DNA from: an uncultured Rhodospirillaceae bacterium
GTDB taxonomy: Bacteria; Pseudomonadota; Alphaproteobacteria; Rhodospirillales; Magnetospirillaceae
Reading direction: 5' to 3'
Assembly: GCA_937887565.1 (NCBI GenBank)
Contig: CALABS010000014.1
Span: forward strand, 1-48,303
Length of the DNA stretch: 48,303 bases
Shown: piece after piece, positions 1-7,407 of the stretch
Layout: each line of letters starts with the position of its first letter
Position numbering within the stretch: position 1 is the first letter of the stretch
Program-made: the position numbers and the translations under genes
The notes under the pieces: generated by a model
The model's input: only the letters and a program-made list of their open reading frames with translations
Told to the model about the DNA's origin: nothing
Database searches by the model: none

Positions 1-45
1 CTCATCACCCATTGGCAAAAAATAGCAAAAACCTCTTGTTAGCGC

Positions 46-1089
46 CTATGGGGCGTGGCCCCAGGTGTTCGGCTGGCGATGCGGCTGGATGGCGGCGATC
101 TGGCCGATGAGGTGGGCGAGGGCGCGCTGGGACTTGACGCCCATATCGCCGAGAGCGTTATAGGCATCAGTCAGTTGTCGTCGGATCGTTCCTCGAGTCT
201 TCCCAGTTGCCAGGGCGGCTTCTGCCGGGCCGCCAGCTTCAACAACGGCGAGCGCCGTCGTGGCGATGGAGGGGGGGAGGCCGAGCGATACAAGGCAAGC
301 GCGAATAGTGTCGTCGCGCGAATGCGGTGGAAGCAACACCAGGGCGCTGCCAGGGGATGTGCCCGGAGAAACCGACACCAGCAACCCGCCACCAACAGAC
401 AGCGTGACGCTGCCTTGAAGGGCGCGAGATGCGGTTGCAATGGCGCCCGCGAGGCGGGCGGCAATATCGGGATTCTGGTGGTGCAGGTGTCCGTCCTCGG
501 AAAGATCCAGAGGGAAGGCGCCGCGCAGCGCGGCATGGGCCGCCGTGTTTGCCCACCGCGCCATGCCGCCTTCACCCGTCACGATCACGCCGATGGGCAG
601 GCGATCGATCAGGGCTGATAGCGTTGCGGCCTCAGACAGAGAGTCGAGGGCGTCTGCAACCCGGTCCGGTTGGGGGGTGTAATAATCGCCACTCCGACCT
701 GCCAAACGGCCAATATCGACTCTCAGTTGCGCCGACCACTCGCCCCAACGGCGGTGGTGGCATACGAACTCCGCCACTCCTCCTTCCTGGGTGTGGTAGC
801 TTTTTCGGAAATCGAGGCAGTCATTGGCAAGACGTGAAACTTTAATCATGTGGTAATAATTATAAGGAGACACTCTTAATGTTTCGGCATCAGACATACC
901 GTGTTTGATTATTCCCCAAAAAAGATCTTCGAATGTTTCTGTTCCATTAAACAAAAGGAACGGATACCTCTTCCTGGCGAAGGGTGATGCGGCGACAATT
1001 TCGTCTTTTCCTCCGAAGACTATTGTCTCCCCATCAACACCATCTGCCATTTTCAACAGGGCACCCAAAGATTCCGGGATTTCGGTCAT
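46..1089 (-). CDS. PAS-containing LuxR-type HTH regulator
   Basis: A 347-aa protein with a PAS-like segment at about residues 160-200 (ALIDRLPIGVIVTGEGG, then WANTAA) and an earlier PAS-like stretch around FVCHHRRWGEW. The last 65 residues look like a degenerate GerE/LuxR helix-turn-helix (TRGTIRRQLTDAYNALG). It is probably a cytoplasmic one-component transcription regulator; the ligand is unknown. It starts at ATG 1089. Its promoter should lie in the gap to its right, where a 10-bp palindrome TGGTATACCA occurs at 1253-1262. The N-terminal third is visibly less GC-rich than the rest of the window, which fits recent transfer. I cannot tell from sequence whether this is host DNA or a prophage left-arm cargo gene. 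Confidence 0.7.
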   Translation of the reverse strand: MTEIPESLGALLKMADGVDGETIVFGGKDEIVAASPFARKRYPFLLFNGTETFEDLFWGIIKHGMSDAETLRVSPYNYYHMIKVSRLANDCLDFRKSYHTQEGGVAEFVCHHRRWGEWSAQLRVDIGRLAGRSGDYYTPQPDRVADALDSLSEAATLSALIDRLPIGVIVTGEGGMARWANTAAHAALRGAFPLDLSEDGHLHHQNPDIAARLAGAIATASRALQGSVTLSVGGGLLVSVSPGTSPGSALVLLPPHSRDDTIRACLVSLGLPPSIATTALAVVEAGGPAEAALATGKTRGTIRRQLTDAYNALGDMGVKSQRALAHLIGQIAAIQPHRQPNTWGHAP

Positions 1090-1465
1090 GGTTCGTCCAC
1101 AGGCTCCTTATCCCACGCCAGTTTGGGCTGGCATCTCTTGGTGATATTCTGCTCAGGACTACACCATCAAATGATGATGGTTTCCAGAGTGGGATGCATT
1201 TTGACGAGAAAAACCACCGGGATGAGTACGCGAGTATGGCGTCCCGTTACGGTGGTATACCAACCGCCAGGGAACTATACGCAATGCGGCCGTCGCCGTT
1301 CGGCATACTCGCCATCATCACCCCCGCGACTCGGATCGTTCATGTACCGCAACGCGGGCAGGCCTCTCCATCGCCCTTGGGTCACAGCCCCCGGCCAGGC
1401 CGTGCCGTGCGGATCAACATCACCCTGGACGAGCGGCTGCTGGAGGGATAGGGCAGGGGGCACAG
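1090..1465. other. Non-coding gap with small palindrome
   Basis: About 375 bases between two minus-strand genes with no convincing coding frame. A perfect 10-bp palindrome TGGTATACCA sits at 1253-1262 with imperfect extension on both sides (GGTGGTATACCAACC). It is a possible regulator site for the gene starting at 1089. No clear -35/-10 pair was recognised. Confidence 0.4.
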
Positions 1466-1500
1466 AAAAGCCCGCCGGCTGGGGAGCGGGCGGGCTTGGC
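1466..1500 (-). terminator. Intrinsic terminator of the DUF1828 cassette
   Basis: Read on the minus strand, the stem AAGCCCGCCC pairs with GGCGGGCTT and runs into TTTTCTG. It sits 22 bases after the stop of the 1522-2253 gene and would end transcription of the two-gene cassette. Confidence 0.75.
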
Positions 1501-1521
1501 CCTGTACAGGAGCGGACCGCT

Positions 1522-2253
1522 TTATGCGGCGATGAGCGCCCTGTCCGTGGCGTCTGTCTGCATGACGGCCCCGCCGGCCTCGCTGATGAGGCCGACGAAG
1601 GGCTTCATGTCGGTGAACTTTCGAACGACAGCGACCCGTCGCGGGGGATCGGGCAGGAGAGCCAAGTCGAGGAACTTGGCGATCACGGGGTATGCCGATT
1701 GCGGGGATGGCTTCACGAAGTCGAAGGCGACCACCTTTCCGTCGTGGCTCACCAGGGCATCAACCTCCCAATCGCGCTTGTGAGCGCCCTGGATGGTGAC
1801 ATCCCGAGAGACATGCGTCTTGCCGAATACCTTTTCCAGCCGATCGAAGAACGCGGATTCCACCTCGGAGTGCCTCTTTTCCGCCAGCCGGAGGGCCGCC
1901 AAGTCAACAGCCTCCTTCGAGCAGTTGGCGACCAGACCGACGGCGCCAACAAGCTGGAGCCGGTTGCATTCAACCAGAAAGAACGAGTGCTGGTCGAAAG
2001 ACAGACCTCGCCGACGCGCGATTTCTGGGGCAATGCGCGCGTACTGACCTTCTGCGCCGATCTGCTCGGCCTCGGACATGCCGAAGCCCATGTCGGTGAC
2101 GAAAAAGCGGTCGCCGTCGCCGCTGATCATGACCACGACGCAGGAGCCGCCCGGGTAGCGCAGGGGTGTACGGATGTACCCCCCGCGGCCATCGGAGGTG
2201 GCTGTTGCCAAGCTGCGCGCGACTTCATCGGCGATTGCGCTCAGGTCGGTCAT
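1522..2253 (-). CDS. DUF1828/DUF1829 protein
   Basis: A 243-aa protein. The first half (GGYIRTPLRYPGG ... VVMISGDGDRFFVTDMG) fits DUF1828. The second half fits the DUF1829 region that usually accompanies it. The later segment contains DWEVDALVSHDGKVVAFDFVK, which resembles a D...(D/E)xK nuclease-like core, but the lysine position reads DFVK, so catalysis is uncertain. ATG 2253 overlaps the stop of the upstream gene as ATGA, implying translational coupling; an in-frame ATG at 2286 is possible. DUF1828 proteins are found near phage and mobile genes and their role is not established. With its partner it forms an isolated two-gene cassette with its own terminator, which suggests a defence or toxin-antitoxin-like moron; that is inference. 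Confidence 0.72.
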   Translation of the reverse strand: MTDLSAIADEVARSLATATSDGRGGYIRTPLRYPGGSCVVVMISGDGDRFFVTDMGFGMSEAEQIGAEGQYARIAPEIARRRGLSFDQHSFFLVECNRLQLVGAVGLVANCSKEAVDLAALRLAEKRHSEVESAFFDRLEKVFGKTHVSRDVTIQGAHKRDWEVDALVSHDGKVVAFDFVKPSPQSAYPVIAKFLDLALLPDPPRRVAVVRKFTDMKPFVGLISEAGGAVMQTDATDRALIAA

Positions 2254-2873
2254 CGGCGGTTCTGCATGTTCATTTCGTACTGCCATGGCGGCACCGGAAT
2301 CTCTGAGGTATTCTCGATATTTAACAACTTCCCTGCGATCAGAAGCGCCTCTTCAACTGTACCCGGTTCAGGTAAAATGGGCAACGCAAGAGGCAGGCTG
2401 TCGTCTGGGGCAAAGGCGTCATGGCCGATACTCTCGGCGTTCAGATCGAAGGGATGCCAGTGGGTTTCAAGGTCGATGTGTCGCAGATCCTGCGGCCCGA
2501 GATTGCCGTTGCTGTGAGTTCGGAATGGGCGCCAGTCGCATCGACAGATCGGGATGCGAGTTCTAATCACGCTCCCGAACTCAAGTTGGATGGTCACGTC
2601 TTTGTCGGGGTATTCACGCAGGGCGTTGATTTGGACGCGAACGCCGGGAACCACCACGCCGCCGATCACCACGGCACAAAACAGCGTCAATTTTGTTGAA
2701 TTTTTATGCGGCGATCTCACCCAGTCCCCATCAACCAACAAAGTCTTTGGAGATTGCGCCAATCGTTTGAATTCAAGCAGATCTACTGCTGGAGAAGATA
2801 AGACTTTTTTCTTTTTCCCCACTTCCTCTCGTTCTCCAGATATGAATTTCATAATATAAGAAGGCTTCGCCAT
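2250..2873 (-). CDS. Hypothetical partner of DUF1828 protein
   Basis: A 207-aa protein that I do not recognise. The N-terminus is basic (SGEREEVGKKKK). The middle is beta-rich (WVRSPHKN, TLFCAVVIGGVVVPGVRVQI), followed by conserved-looking CRCDWRPFRTHSN and LETHWHPFDLN. It is upstream of and coupled (ATGA) to the DUF1828/1829 gene, so the two proteins are likely made together. The 5' half is AT-richer than the surrounding prophage, consistent with horizontal acquisition of the pair. No signal peptide or membrane segment is seen. Confidence 0.6.
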   Translation of the reverse strand: MAKPSYIMKFISGEREEVGKKKKVLSSPAVDLLEFKRLAQSPKTLLVDGDWVRSPHKNSTKLTLFCAVVIGGVVVPGVRVQINALREYPDKDVTIQLEFGSVIRTRIPICRCDWRPFRTHSNGNLGPQDLRHIDLETHWHPFDLNAESIGHDAFAPDDSLPLALPILPEPGTVEEALLIAGKLLNIENTSEIPVPPWQYEMNMQNRR

Positions 2874-2912
2874 CGCCCATGGTGGATAATGGGAATGGAT
2901 GGCGCCCCAAGA

Positions 2913-3017
2913 CTACCACCCCCTCACATCACGCATCGGGCTGACAGCTCTGGCGCCAATAAGGCGGGTGATGTCCGGCCCGGTCTCCATAAAGTGGCCG
3001 CCGTCGCCGCTGATCAT
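2913..3017 (-). CDS. Possible 34-aa coupled ORF
   Basis: The ATG at 3017 overlaps the stop of the upstream lipoprotein gene (TAATG). The product begins MISGDGGHF. A 19-base stretch encoding ISGDG is identical to part of the DUF1828 gene (MISGDGDRFFVTD at about 2110-2128), so this may be a recombination remnant of a second DUF1828 gene, or a coincidence of a common motif. It has no Shine-Dalgarno of its own. Confidence 0.3.
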   Translation of the reverse strand: MISGDGGHFMETGPDITRLIGARAVSPMRDVRGW

Positions 3018-3673
3018 TACTTGAGATTGAAACCAGAATTTACTCTATAGGTAATATCATTATTGTTTGCGCGCAGAACTGTAATTGACACATCCCGGAA
3101 CTTAATGTCCGTAGGATTCTTTTCGGAGGCTGTATATGTCAAATCCTGCTGAAAGGCGGGTCGAATCATATCTTTAAGATATTCTCTATAAGTCACCCTA
3201 AGAACGTTGTTGCTTACTCCTTGATATAGAAGCTCATATTTGTAACCATCGTTTGAGACAACGACGGCAGTGTCAGTGATTTCGTATGGATAGGGTGGAT
3301 CGACTTTCGGCTGTACAATCAATTGCCGCATCGGTGGCACGTTCACCTGCGTGAACAGGTCGAAGCGTCCATCCCTATCGGTGTCCAAGACGCAGCCGAG
3401 CATATCCTGCTGACAGTAGGCGGTTCGACCATCAGGGAGTGTCGTTTTGACGAGGGCAATGTCCCCCTTCGCCATATGTCCGATGGCGCCAGCATAGGCG
3501 CGGTAATTGAAGGCGGTGAGCATGGGCGAGCCAACCGTGACCGTGGCCTCCTTGCCCACTGCCGGTGCTGAGCCTTGATGAACAACGGGAAGATTTGGCG
3601 AGACGCTCATGGGCGCACACGCCGCAAGGCCATACACAACCACCACTCCCGCCAATAATCCGAAGCACCGCAT
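3017..3673 (-). CDS. Prophage-linked lipoprotein
   Basis: A 218-aa exported lipoprotein. The start at 3673 is preceded by GGGGGA and gives MRCF, a hydrophobic core (GLLAGVVVVYG) and the lipobox LAAC, so Cys19 would be the lipidated residue. An ATG at 3685 would add four residues. The mature part contains a VLDTDRDGRFD calcium-loop-like segment and ends with beta-rich sequence; no enzyme motif is seen. The gene is AT-richer than its neighbours. It is transcribed away from the phage operator region at 3752-3791, the position often used in prophages for lysogenic-conversion genes. A surface or periplasmic role such as superinfection exclusion is possible but unproven. Confidence 0.7.
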   Translation of the reverse strand: MRCFGLLAGVVVVYGLAACAPMSVSPNLPVVHQGSAPAVGKEATVTVGSPMLTAFNYRAYAGAIGHMAKGDIALVKTTLPDGRTAYCQQDMLGCVLDTDRDGRFDLFTQVNVPPMRQLIVQPKVDPPYPYEITDTAVVVSNDGYKYELLYQGVSNNVLRVTYREYLKDMIRPAFQQDLTYTASEKNPTDIKFRDVSITVLRANNNDITYRVNSGFNLK

Positions 3674-3751
3674 TCGATCCCCCATACGCGAGTATGTCCA
3701 TGAGCCATGCTCAACCGAATGGATTATGGCAGGAATGAAGAAATAGGCGAA

Positions 3752-3791
3752 TTGCGGAAACCGCATTGACTTAATGATGCGAAAATCGCAT
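3752..3791 (+). promoter_or_regulatory. Twin operators over rightward early promoter
   Basis: Two related 15-bp palindromes with an AAA centre: TTGCGGAAACCGCAT (3752-3766) and ATGCGAAAATCGCAT (3777-3791), 25 bp centre to centre. A TTGACT -35 box (3766-3771) lies between them, and a weak -10 (CATGTT, 3789-3794) with 17-base spacing overlaps the second. A leftward promoter may be TTCGCC/CATAAT (plus-strand 3746-3751 and 3723-3728). The region separates the minus-strand lipoprotein from the XRE gene, the layout of a phage OR/PR control region. Confidence 0.6.
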
Positions 3792-3850
3792 GTTTCTCCC
3801 ATCAGAACGGATGACGCCACGGCCGGCGTGGTAACCAGATGGGGAAGCCG

Positions 3851-4156
3851 ATGTCCGACAGCAGCAAGCCCAAGGCGGCTCGGCCCGTACACCCGGTCCC
3901 GCCGTCCTGGCGTGGCCGCTTCATGGCCCTGACGGGCTTGTTGGTCCGCCGCCGCAAGGAGGCCAGCCTGTCCCAGGTGGCTCTTGCCGCGCAGGTGGGG
4001 GTGGGGATCGCCACCCTTCAACGGTGGGAGGAGGGGCGGGCCGAGCCGGGCGCCATGGGCCTGTACCAGTGGGCGGCGGCCCTCGGGGTGTCGCTTGAGG
4101 CGGACGTCACATCAGATGTGATGTGTTCGCCTGCGGCTCCGGACAAGGCGGCCTGA
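3851..4156 (+). CDS. XRE-family HTH regulator (Cro/CI-like)
   Basis: A 101-aa protein with an XRE helix-turn-helix at about residues 35-85 (RRKEASLSQVALAAQVGVGI, then TLQRWEEGR, then LYQWAAALG). The preceding GGGGAAG supports ATG 3851; an in-frame ATG exists at 3839. It is the first gene right of the twin operators and is likely autoregulated through them. Because it opens the early operon, a Cro-like role fits better than a CI repressor; no separate CI with a LexA-like domain is present. The next gene begins 3 bases after its stop. Confidence 0.8.
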   Translation: MSDSSKPKAARPVHPVPPSWRGRFMALTGLLVRRRKEASLSQVALAAQVGVGIATLQRWEEGRAEPGAMGLYQWAAALGVSLEADVTSDVMCSPAAPDKAA

Positions 4157-4159
4157 CCC

Positions 4160-4816
4160 ATGCGCACCCCGCTGCCCGCCAACCAATCCCGCAAGCCCCT
4201 CGACCTGGAGGGCGTGTCCTGGCGTCTCGGCATGTCGGCCGGGTGCGAGGCGATCACCTGGGATGGCGAGGCGGTGGGGCAGGTGTTACCGACCCGGACG
4301 TACGTCGTTCACCGCGGAGGCCTGCGCCAGGAGGTGCAGCACCGGCGGGCCACCGTGACCCTGCACGGGCAGAAGCTGACCGTTGAGTGTTCTGGCGGCT
4401 GGAACAAGTTGTGCGACGAGGTGATCCGCCGGGTGGACCAGCATTTCCGGGACTCCGTCCACCGGCGCGACTGGCCGCCCCTGGTGCTGATGGCCACACC
4501 CGATGAGGCTGCGCAGATCCGGGCCGGGCAGCGGGAGAATCTCTACTACCCGTGGTCTGACCGGTACGGCGCCGCGTCGTGCTGGAGCGGCCGCCCCGTC
4601 GAGGTCTGGGCGCCGAAAGGCGAATGCCTGCGCCTCACCATGGTCGGCGCGGTGCGGTACGGCCCAGAGTTCGCGGCCGGCATCGTGCCGTGGCTGGTCA
4701 GGCGACACCCCAAGGCGAAGGCCTTCGCGGCCGTCGCCCTCAACCTTGAAACTCTTGAAGCATCGCAAGTTCCCGCCGGCGTCAGTCCCGGCGGCGAAGC
4801 CCAGACGGCGGGGTGA
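4160..4816 (+). CDS. Hypothetical early phage protein
   Basis: A 218-aa protein with no family I can name. It is mixed alpha/beta, with Trp- and Arg-rich patches (GVSWRLGMSAGCEAITWDG; YYPWSDRYGAASCWSGRPV). It starts 3 bases after the XRE stop, so it is in the same early operon. No signal peptide or membrane segment. Confidence 0.65.
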   Translation: MRTPLPANQSRKPLDLEGVSWRLGMSAGCEAITWDGEAVGQVLPTRTYVVHRGGLRQEVQHRRATVTLHGQKLTVECSGGWNKLCDEVIRRVDQHFRDSVHRRDWPPLVLMATPDEAAQIRAGQRENLYYPWSDRYGAASCWSGRPVEVWAPKGECLRLTMVGAVRYGPEFAAGIVPWLVRRHPKAKAFAAVALNLETLEASQVPAGVSPGGEAQTAG

Positions 4817-4919
4817 CCGCGCGCCGTGCCTGCCTCTTCTTAGGGGCGATTTCCTCCCTGACTTCCCCTCGGCGCTTTCCAACCCTCGGCGCCGAGGGGG
4901 CTTTCCGAAGGACAGACTC

Positions 4920-5210
4920 ATGACCGCCACCGCCCCTCACGCCGACACCGAGCCGCGCCATTCGGTCGCCATGGGCGGGGCTGTCCTTCAGGTCTGGGAC
5001 TGGGGAGGGGGACTGTACGAGTTCGGCATTCAGGGTCGCGCCCGGACGCGGACCATTGAGGCCGGCGCCGCGGATGTCGCCAACGTGGTTTGGGGTGCGC
5101 GGAAGGAGTTCTTCACCGACGCCACGGCGGCCGAGTGGTGGCTGATGAACACCCTGGGCGAACTGGAAACTGAACTGCGTGCGCGCGCCCCCGAACGTGC
5201 CGCCGCCTGA
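4920..5210 (+). CDS. Small hypothetical early protein
   Basis: A 96-aa protein starting at ATG 4920, with GAAGGAC upstream as a plausible ribosome site. The N-terminal half is beta-rich (VLQVWDWGGGLYEFGIQG) and the C-terminal half alpha-helical and acidic (AAEWWLMNTLGELETELRA). A hairpin CCCTCGG-CG-CCGAGGG lies 25-40 bases upstream and may attenuate or process the transcript. Function unknown. Confidence 0.6.
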   Translation: MTATAPHADTEPRHSVAMGGAVLQVWDWGGGLYEFGIQGRARTRTIEAGAADVANVVWGARKEFFTDATAAEWWLMNTLGELETELRARAPERAAA

Positions 5211-5252
5211 CAGATCACGAGACACCGGCCCTGGGTTCACCGGGGGGCAAGG

Positions 5253-5432
5253 ATGGCCCCGGCAAACCAAGCGCGATCCCGACCGGGGCCGGTCGCCGTC
5301 AGCGGGAAATCGCGCGTCATCCTCCCTCGGCCCGTGGACGGTACCCAACCCGTCGCGGGCCTGAGGTGTCAGGAGAGCGCCGCGGCGCTGCCGCACCCCA
5401 ACCCCAGCAAAACCCCAGGGGTGCGGCGATGA
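5253..5432 (+). CDS. Possible 59-aa early protein
   Basis: ATG 5253 is preceded by GGGGGGCAAGG. The product is Pro/Arg-rich (MAPANQARSRPGPVAVSGKS) with no hydrophobic segment. Its stop overlaps a further ATG. It fills most of an otherwise empty 285-base interval in a densely packed operon, which is the main argument for it; codon bias in this GC-rich DNA is not decisive. Confidence 0.4.
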   Translation: MAPANQARSRPGPVAVSGKSRVILPRPVDGTQPVAGLRCQESAAALPHPNPSKTPGVRR

Positions 5433-5495
5433 GCCGGCACCGGCGCCCGAGGTAGACGGCCGGCGTTCTCCGCCCAACCGAACGGAACCCACGAG

Positions 5496-5888
5496 ATGGC
5501 CTTGCCCCCCCGTCGTAAACCAGCCCGAGCCGGCATAGAGCGGTCCAAGCCGCTCCGCAGCCCTGCGCACCTGAAATGGGTGAGGAGCCATGCCTGTTCG
5601 GTCGCGGGTTGCCAGGGGGAACCCATCGAGGCGGCGCACGTCCGCACCGGCACCGACGGCGGGACGGGCATGAAGCCCTCGGACTGCTGGGTCATCAGCC
5701 TGTGCCGCGACCACCACGCCGAACAGCACGCCGTCGGCGAAAAGGCCTTCGAGGCCCAGCACCGCCTGAACATGCGGATGCTCGCTCTGGAGTTTGCGGC
5801 CAAAAGCCCGCCCTGGCAGGCCCTGCTGAAACGGCAGCGCGCCGCATCGTCCACCACCCCCCGCCGCCCGGCGGTCAAGGAGGATTGA
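5496..5888 (+). CDS. Ref/DUF968-like HNH-fold protein
   Basis: A 130-aa protein with the zinc-HNH pattern of the phage P1 Ref / DUF968 group: Cys-Ser-x3-Cys at about residues 34-39, IEAAHVRTGTDGG (His48), then CRDHHAEQH (about residues 70-78) and a following GEKAFE. The pattern of one His before the loop and C-x2-HH-x3-H fits a metal-dependent HNH nuclease. Ref enhances RecA-dependent recombination and can cut D-loops; a recombination or Holliday-type nuclease role during replication is inferred here. The tail is basic. The next gene begins 3 bases after the stop. Confidence 0.75.
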   Translation: MALPPRRKPARAGIERSKPLRSPAHLKWVRSHACSVAGCQGEPIEAAHVRTGTDGGTGMKPSDCWVISLCRDHHAEQHAVGEKAFEAQHRLNMRMLALEFAAKSPPWQALLKRQRAASSTTPRRPAVKED

Positions 5889-5891
5889 CCC

Positions 5892-6521
5892 ATGCACGAT
5901 ATCGGCACGCACCACCGCCCGCCTGTCCGCGGCCACCGCAACCTGACGCCGGACTTCGCTGATTTCCTGGCGGCCAGGACGGAGCGTGGCGCCAACACCG
6001 ACATCCTGCTGGTCAAGGCGGTTGTCCAAAGCTGGCGCCACTGGTGCCGCGAGCGGGCCGTGGCCCGGCCCGACGTCCGGGTTGGCTCCGCCCTTTCCGC
6101 GGCCGGCTACCGGGTCACCAACCTCAAGACCGCCGACAGCGAAGCCGTGGTTCGGGGGCTGCGTCTGCGCCCCGAGGCTCCGTTGCTGGCTCTCCCCAAG
6201 GGCCTGGAGCCGGACGACGTGGCGGCCCTCGGCCTGATCGCCGGCGAGTTGGCTCGCGTCAGAACGGTCGAAGGCTATATCGGGGTGGGCGACACCCTCT
6301 ACCAGAACGGTGAGCTTGAGCGTGCCGCCGGGGAGTACCTGCACCTTGCCGGCTGCGGCCCTGAACAACGGGCGGAATTCCCCGCCGGCTCCCCCGGCCT
6401 GTTCTGGCCTTGGCTCCCGCAGTATTGGAAGCCCACCACGCCCCGGGGTGACAACGTGAAGGGCGCCTCTCTGGCCGTGGCCGCTCTCGCCCGCCGCCTG
6501 CGGGTTGGGGGTGCGGCATGA
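5892..6521 (+). CDS. Phage protein with two conserved segments
   Basis: A 209-aa protein. Residues about 20-95 (FADFLAARTERGANTDILLV ... SWRHWCRER ... GSALSAAGY) resemble the winged-helix tail found on some phage primase/D5-type proteins. Residues about 105-200 (GELARVRTVEGYIGVGD; YQNGELERAAGEYLHLAG; LFWPWLPQYWKP; VKGASLAVAALARRLR) match a domain common in small phage proteins of unknown role, with the pattern Y-x2-GEL-x2-AA and WPW...WKP. The fusion is likely a DNA-metabolism accessory factor. Its stop overlaps the next start (ATGA). Confidence 0.6.
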   Translation: MHDIGTHHRPPVRGHRNLTPDFADFLAARTERGANTDILLVKAVVQSWRHWCRERAVARPDVRVGSALSAAGYRVTNLKTADSEAVVRGLRLRPEAPLLALPKGLEPDDVAALGLIAGELARVRTVEGYIGVGDTLYQNGELERAAGEYLHLAGCGPEQRAEFPAGSPGLFWPWLPQYWKPTTPRGDNVKGASLAVAALARRLRVGGAA

Positions 6522-6805
6522 GCAACCAGCACCTGCCGACAGCGGCCGAGGCCGCGTTCATCGGGCGGTTGGGCGACACCGCCCTTGATCTGGCCGACGA
6601 AGCTCAGATCGATCCCTTCATTCTCCTCGTCGCCCTGGGCCGGGTGATGGCCTCGGTTCTGGGGGCGATTGAAGACGCCGACGACCGTCAGGCCATCATG
6701 CGGGATGTCCTGCACGATCTGGCGGAGGCCGTGGAAATCGTGGCCAGCAAGGGCGATGCCGTAAGCCTGCGGACGGCGGGCTGCCACCCCGCCGGCCGTG
6801 CGTGA
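6518..6805 (+). CDS. Small helical hypothetical protein
   Basis: A 95-aa, predominantly alpha-helical, acidic protein (LGDTALDLADEAQIDPFILL; DADDRQAIMRDVLHDLAEAV). Its start overlaps the upstream stop as ATGA, so it is translationally coupled to the preceding gene. I recognise no family. Confidence 0.6.
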   Translation: MSNQHLPTAAEAAFIGRLGDTALDLADEAQIDPFILLVALGRVMASVLGAIEDADDRQAIMRDVLHDLAEAVEIVASKGDAVSLRTAGCHPAGRA

Positions 6806-6815
6806 GGACCGAACG

Positions 6816-7013
6816 ATGGACACCCTCTCGAAACGCGACCGCGTGGCACTGGAACTTCAGGTAGGCCGTGCCGTCCGTTCTCTGGCCGCCAACCCCACCC
6901 CGGAAGGCAAGGCGGTGCTGGCGCTTTTGCGCGAACGCCTCGTCGCCGACGACGACCGCCGCCGTCACCGGGCGGCGGCCCTCTCCCAACATGGAGACAA
7001 CCCCCATGGCTGA
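6816..7013 (+). CDS. Small basic hypothetical protein
   Basis: A 65-aa helical protein (MDTLSKRDRVALELQVGRAV). ATG 6816 is chosen because GAGG lies 8 bases upstream; an earlier in-frame start at 6798 lacks one. Its 3' end overlaps the next gene by 8 bases. Function unknown. Confidence 0.6.
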   Translation: MDTLSKRDRVALELQVGRAVRSLAANPTPEGKAVLALLRERLVADDDRRRHRAAALSQHGDNPHG

Positions 7014-7377
7014 TGACCGCGCCTATGAGGCGCCCACACTGGACCGGCTGCTGGCCAGCCTGAACAACGGCGACGACAACGCCGCCGCGACCGAGGATTA
7101 CCACCGGCTGGTCGAGCGGCTGGCGACGATGGTCGAGAGCTACGGCGGCAGCAGCCACAAAGGGATGCTGACCCTGACCTTCAATTTCAAGGCCGACGCC
7201 AAGGGCGTCGATGTGGCGCTCCAGACAAAAATCACCATGCCCAAGCGTCCGGCTTTGGAGGACCGCCTGTTCATCGGCGGCAGCAAGGGCGACGTGCTGA
7301 CGTTCAAGGACCCCGCCCGCGGCACCTTCTTCGAAGGGTCCGATCTGGGGCGCCGCCGCTTCGGCGAAAACAACTGA
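7006..7377 (+). CDS. Conserved phage protein preceding DUF2303
   Basis: A 123-aa protein. ATG 7006 follows GGAGA by 8 bases. The C-terminal half is a conserved beta-rich block (MLTLTFNFKADAKGVDVAL; DPARGTFFEGSDLG). Small proteins of this type commonly sit directly upstream of DUF2303 genes in phages, which is also the case here, so the two probably act together. Molecular role not known to me. Confidence 0.65.
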   Translation: MADDRAYEAPTLDRLLASLNNGDDNAAATEDYHRLVERLATMVESYGGSSHKGMLTLTFNFKADAKGVDVALQTKITMPKRPALEDRLFIGGSKGDVLTFKDPARGTFFEGSDLGRRRFGENN

Positions 7378-7407
7378 TCATCTTCTTTTCTTTTTTTGGA
7401 GCACATC

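Noticed and set aside
1123..2517. A 464-aa plus-strand open frame
   Set aside because: It covers the DUF1828 gene on the other strand; the minus strand has motifs, coupled starts and a terminator.
4782..6368. A 528-aa minus-strand open frame
   Set aside because: It lies opposite several recognisable early genes (including the HNH protein) and has low-complexity antisense composition.
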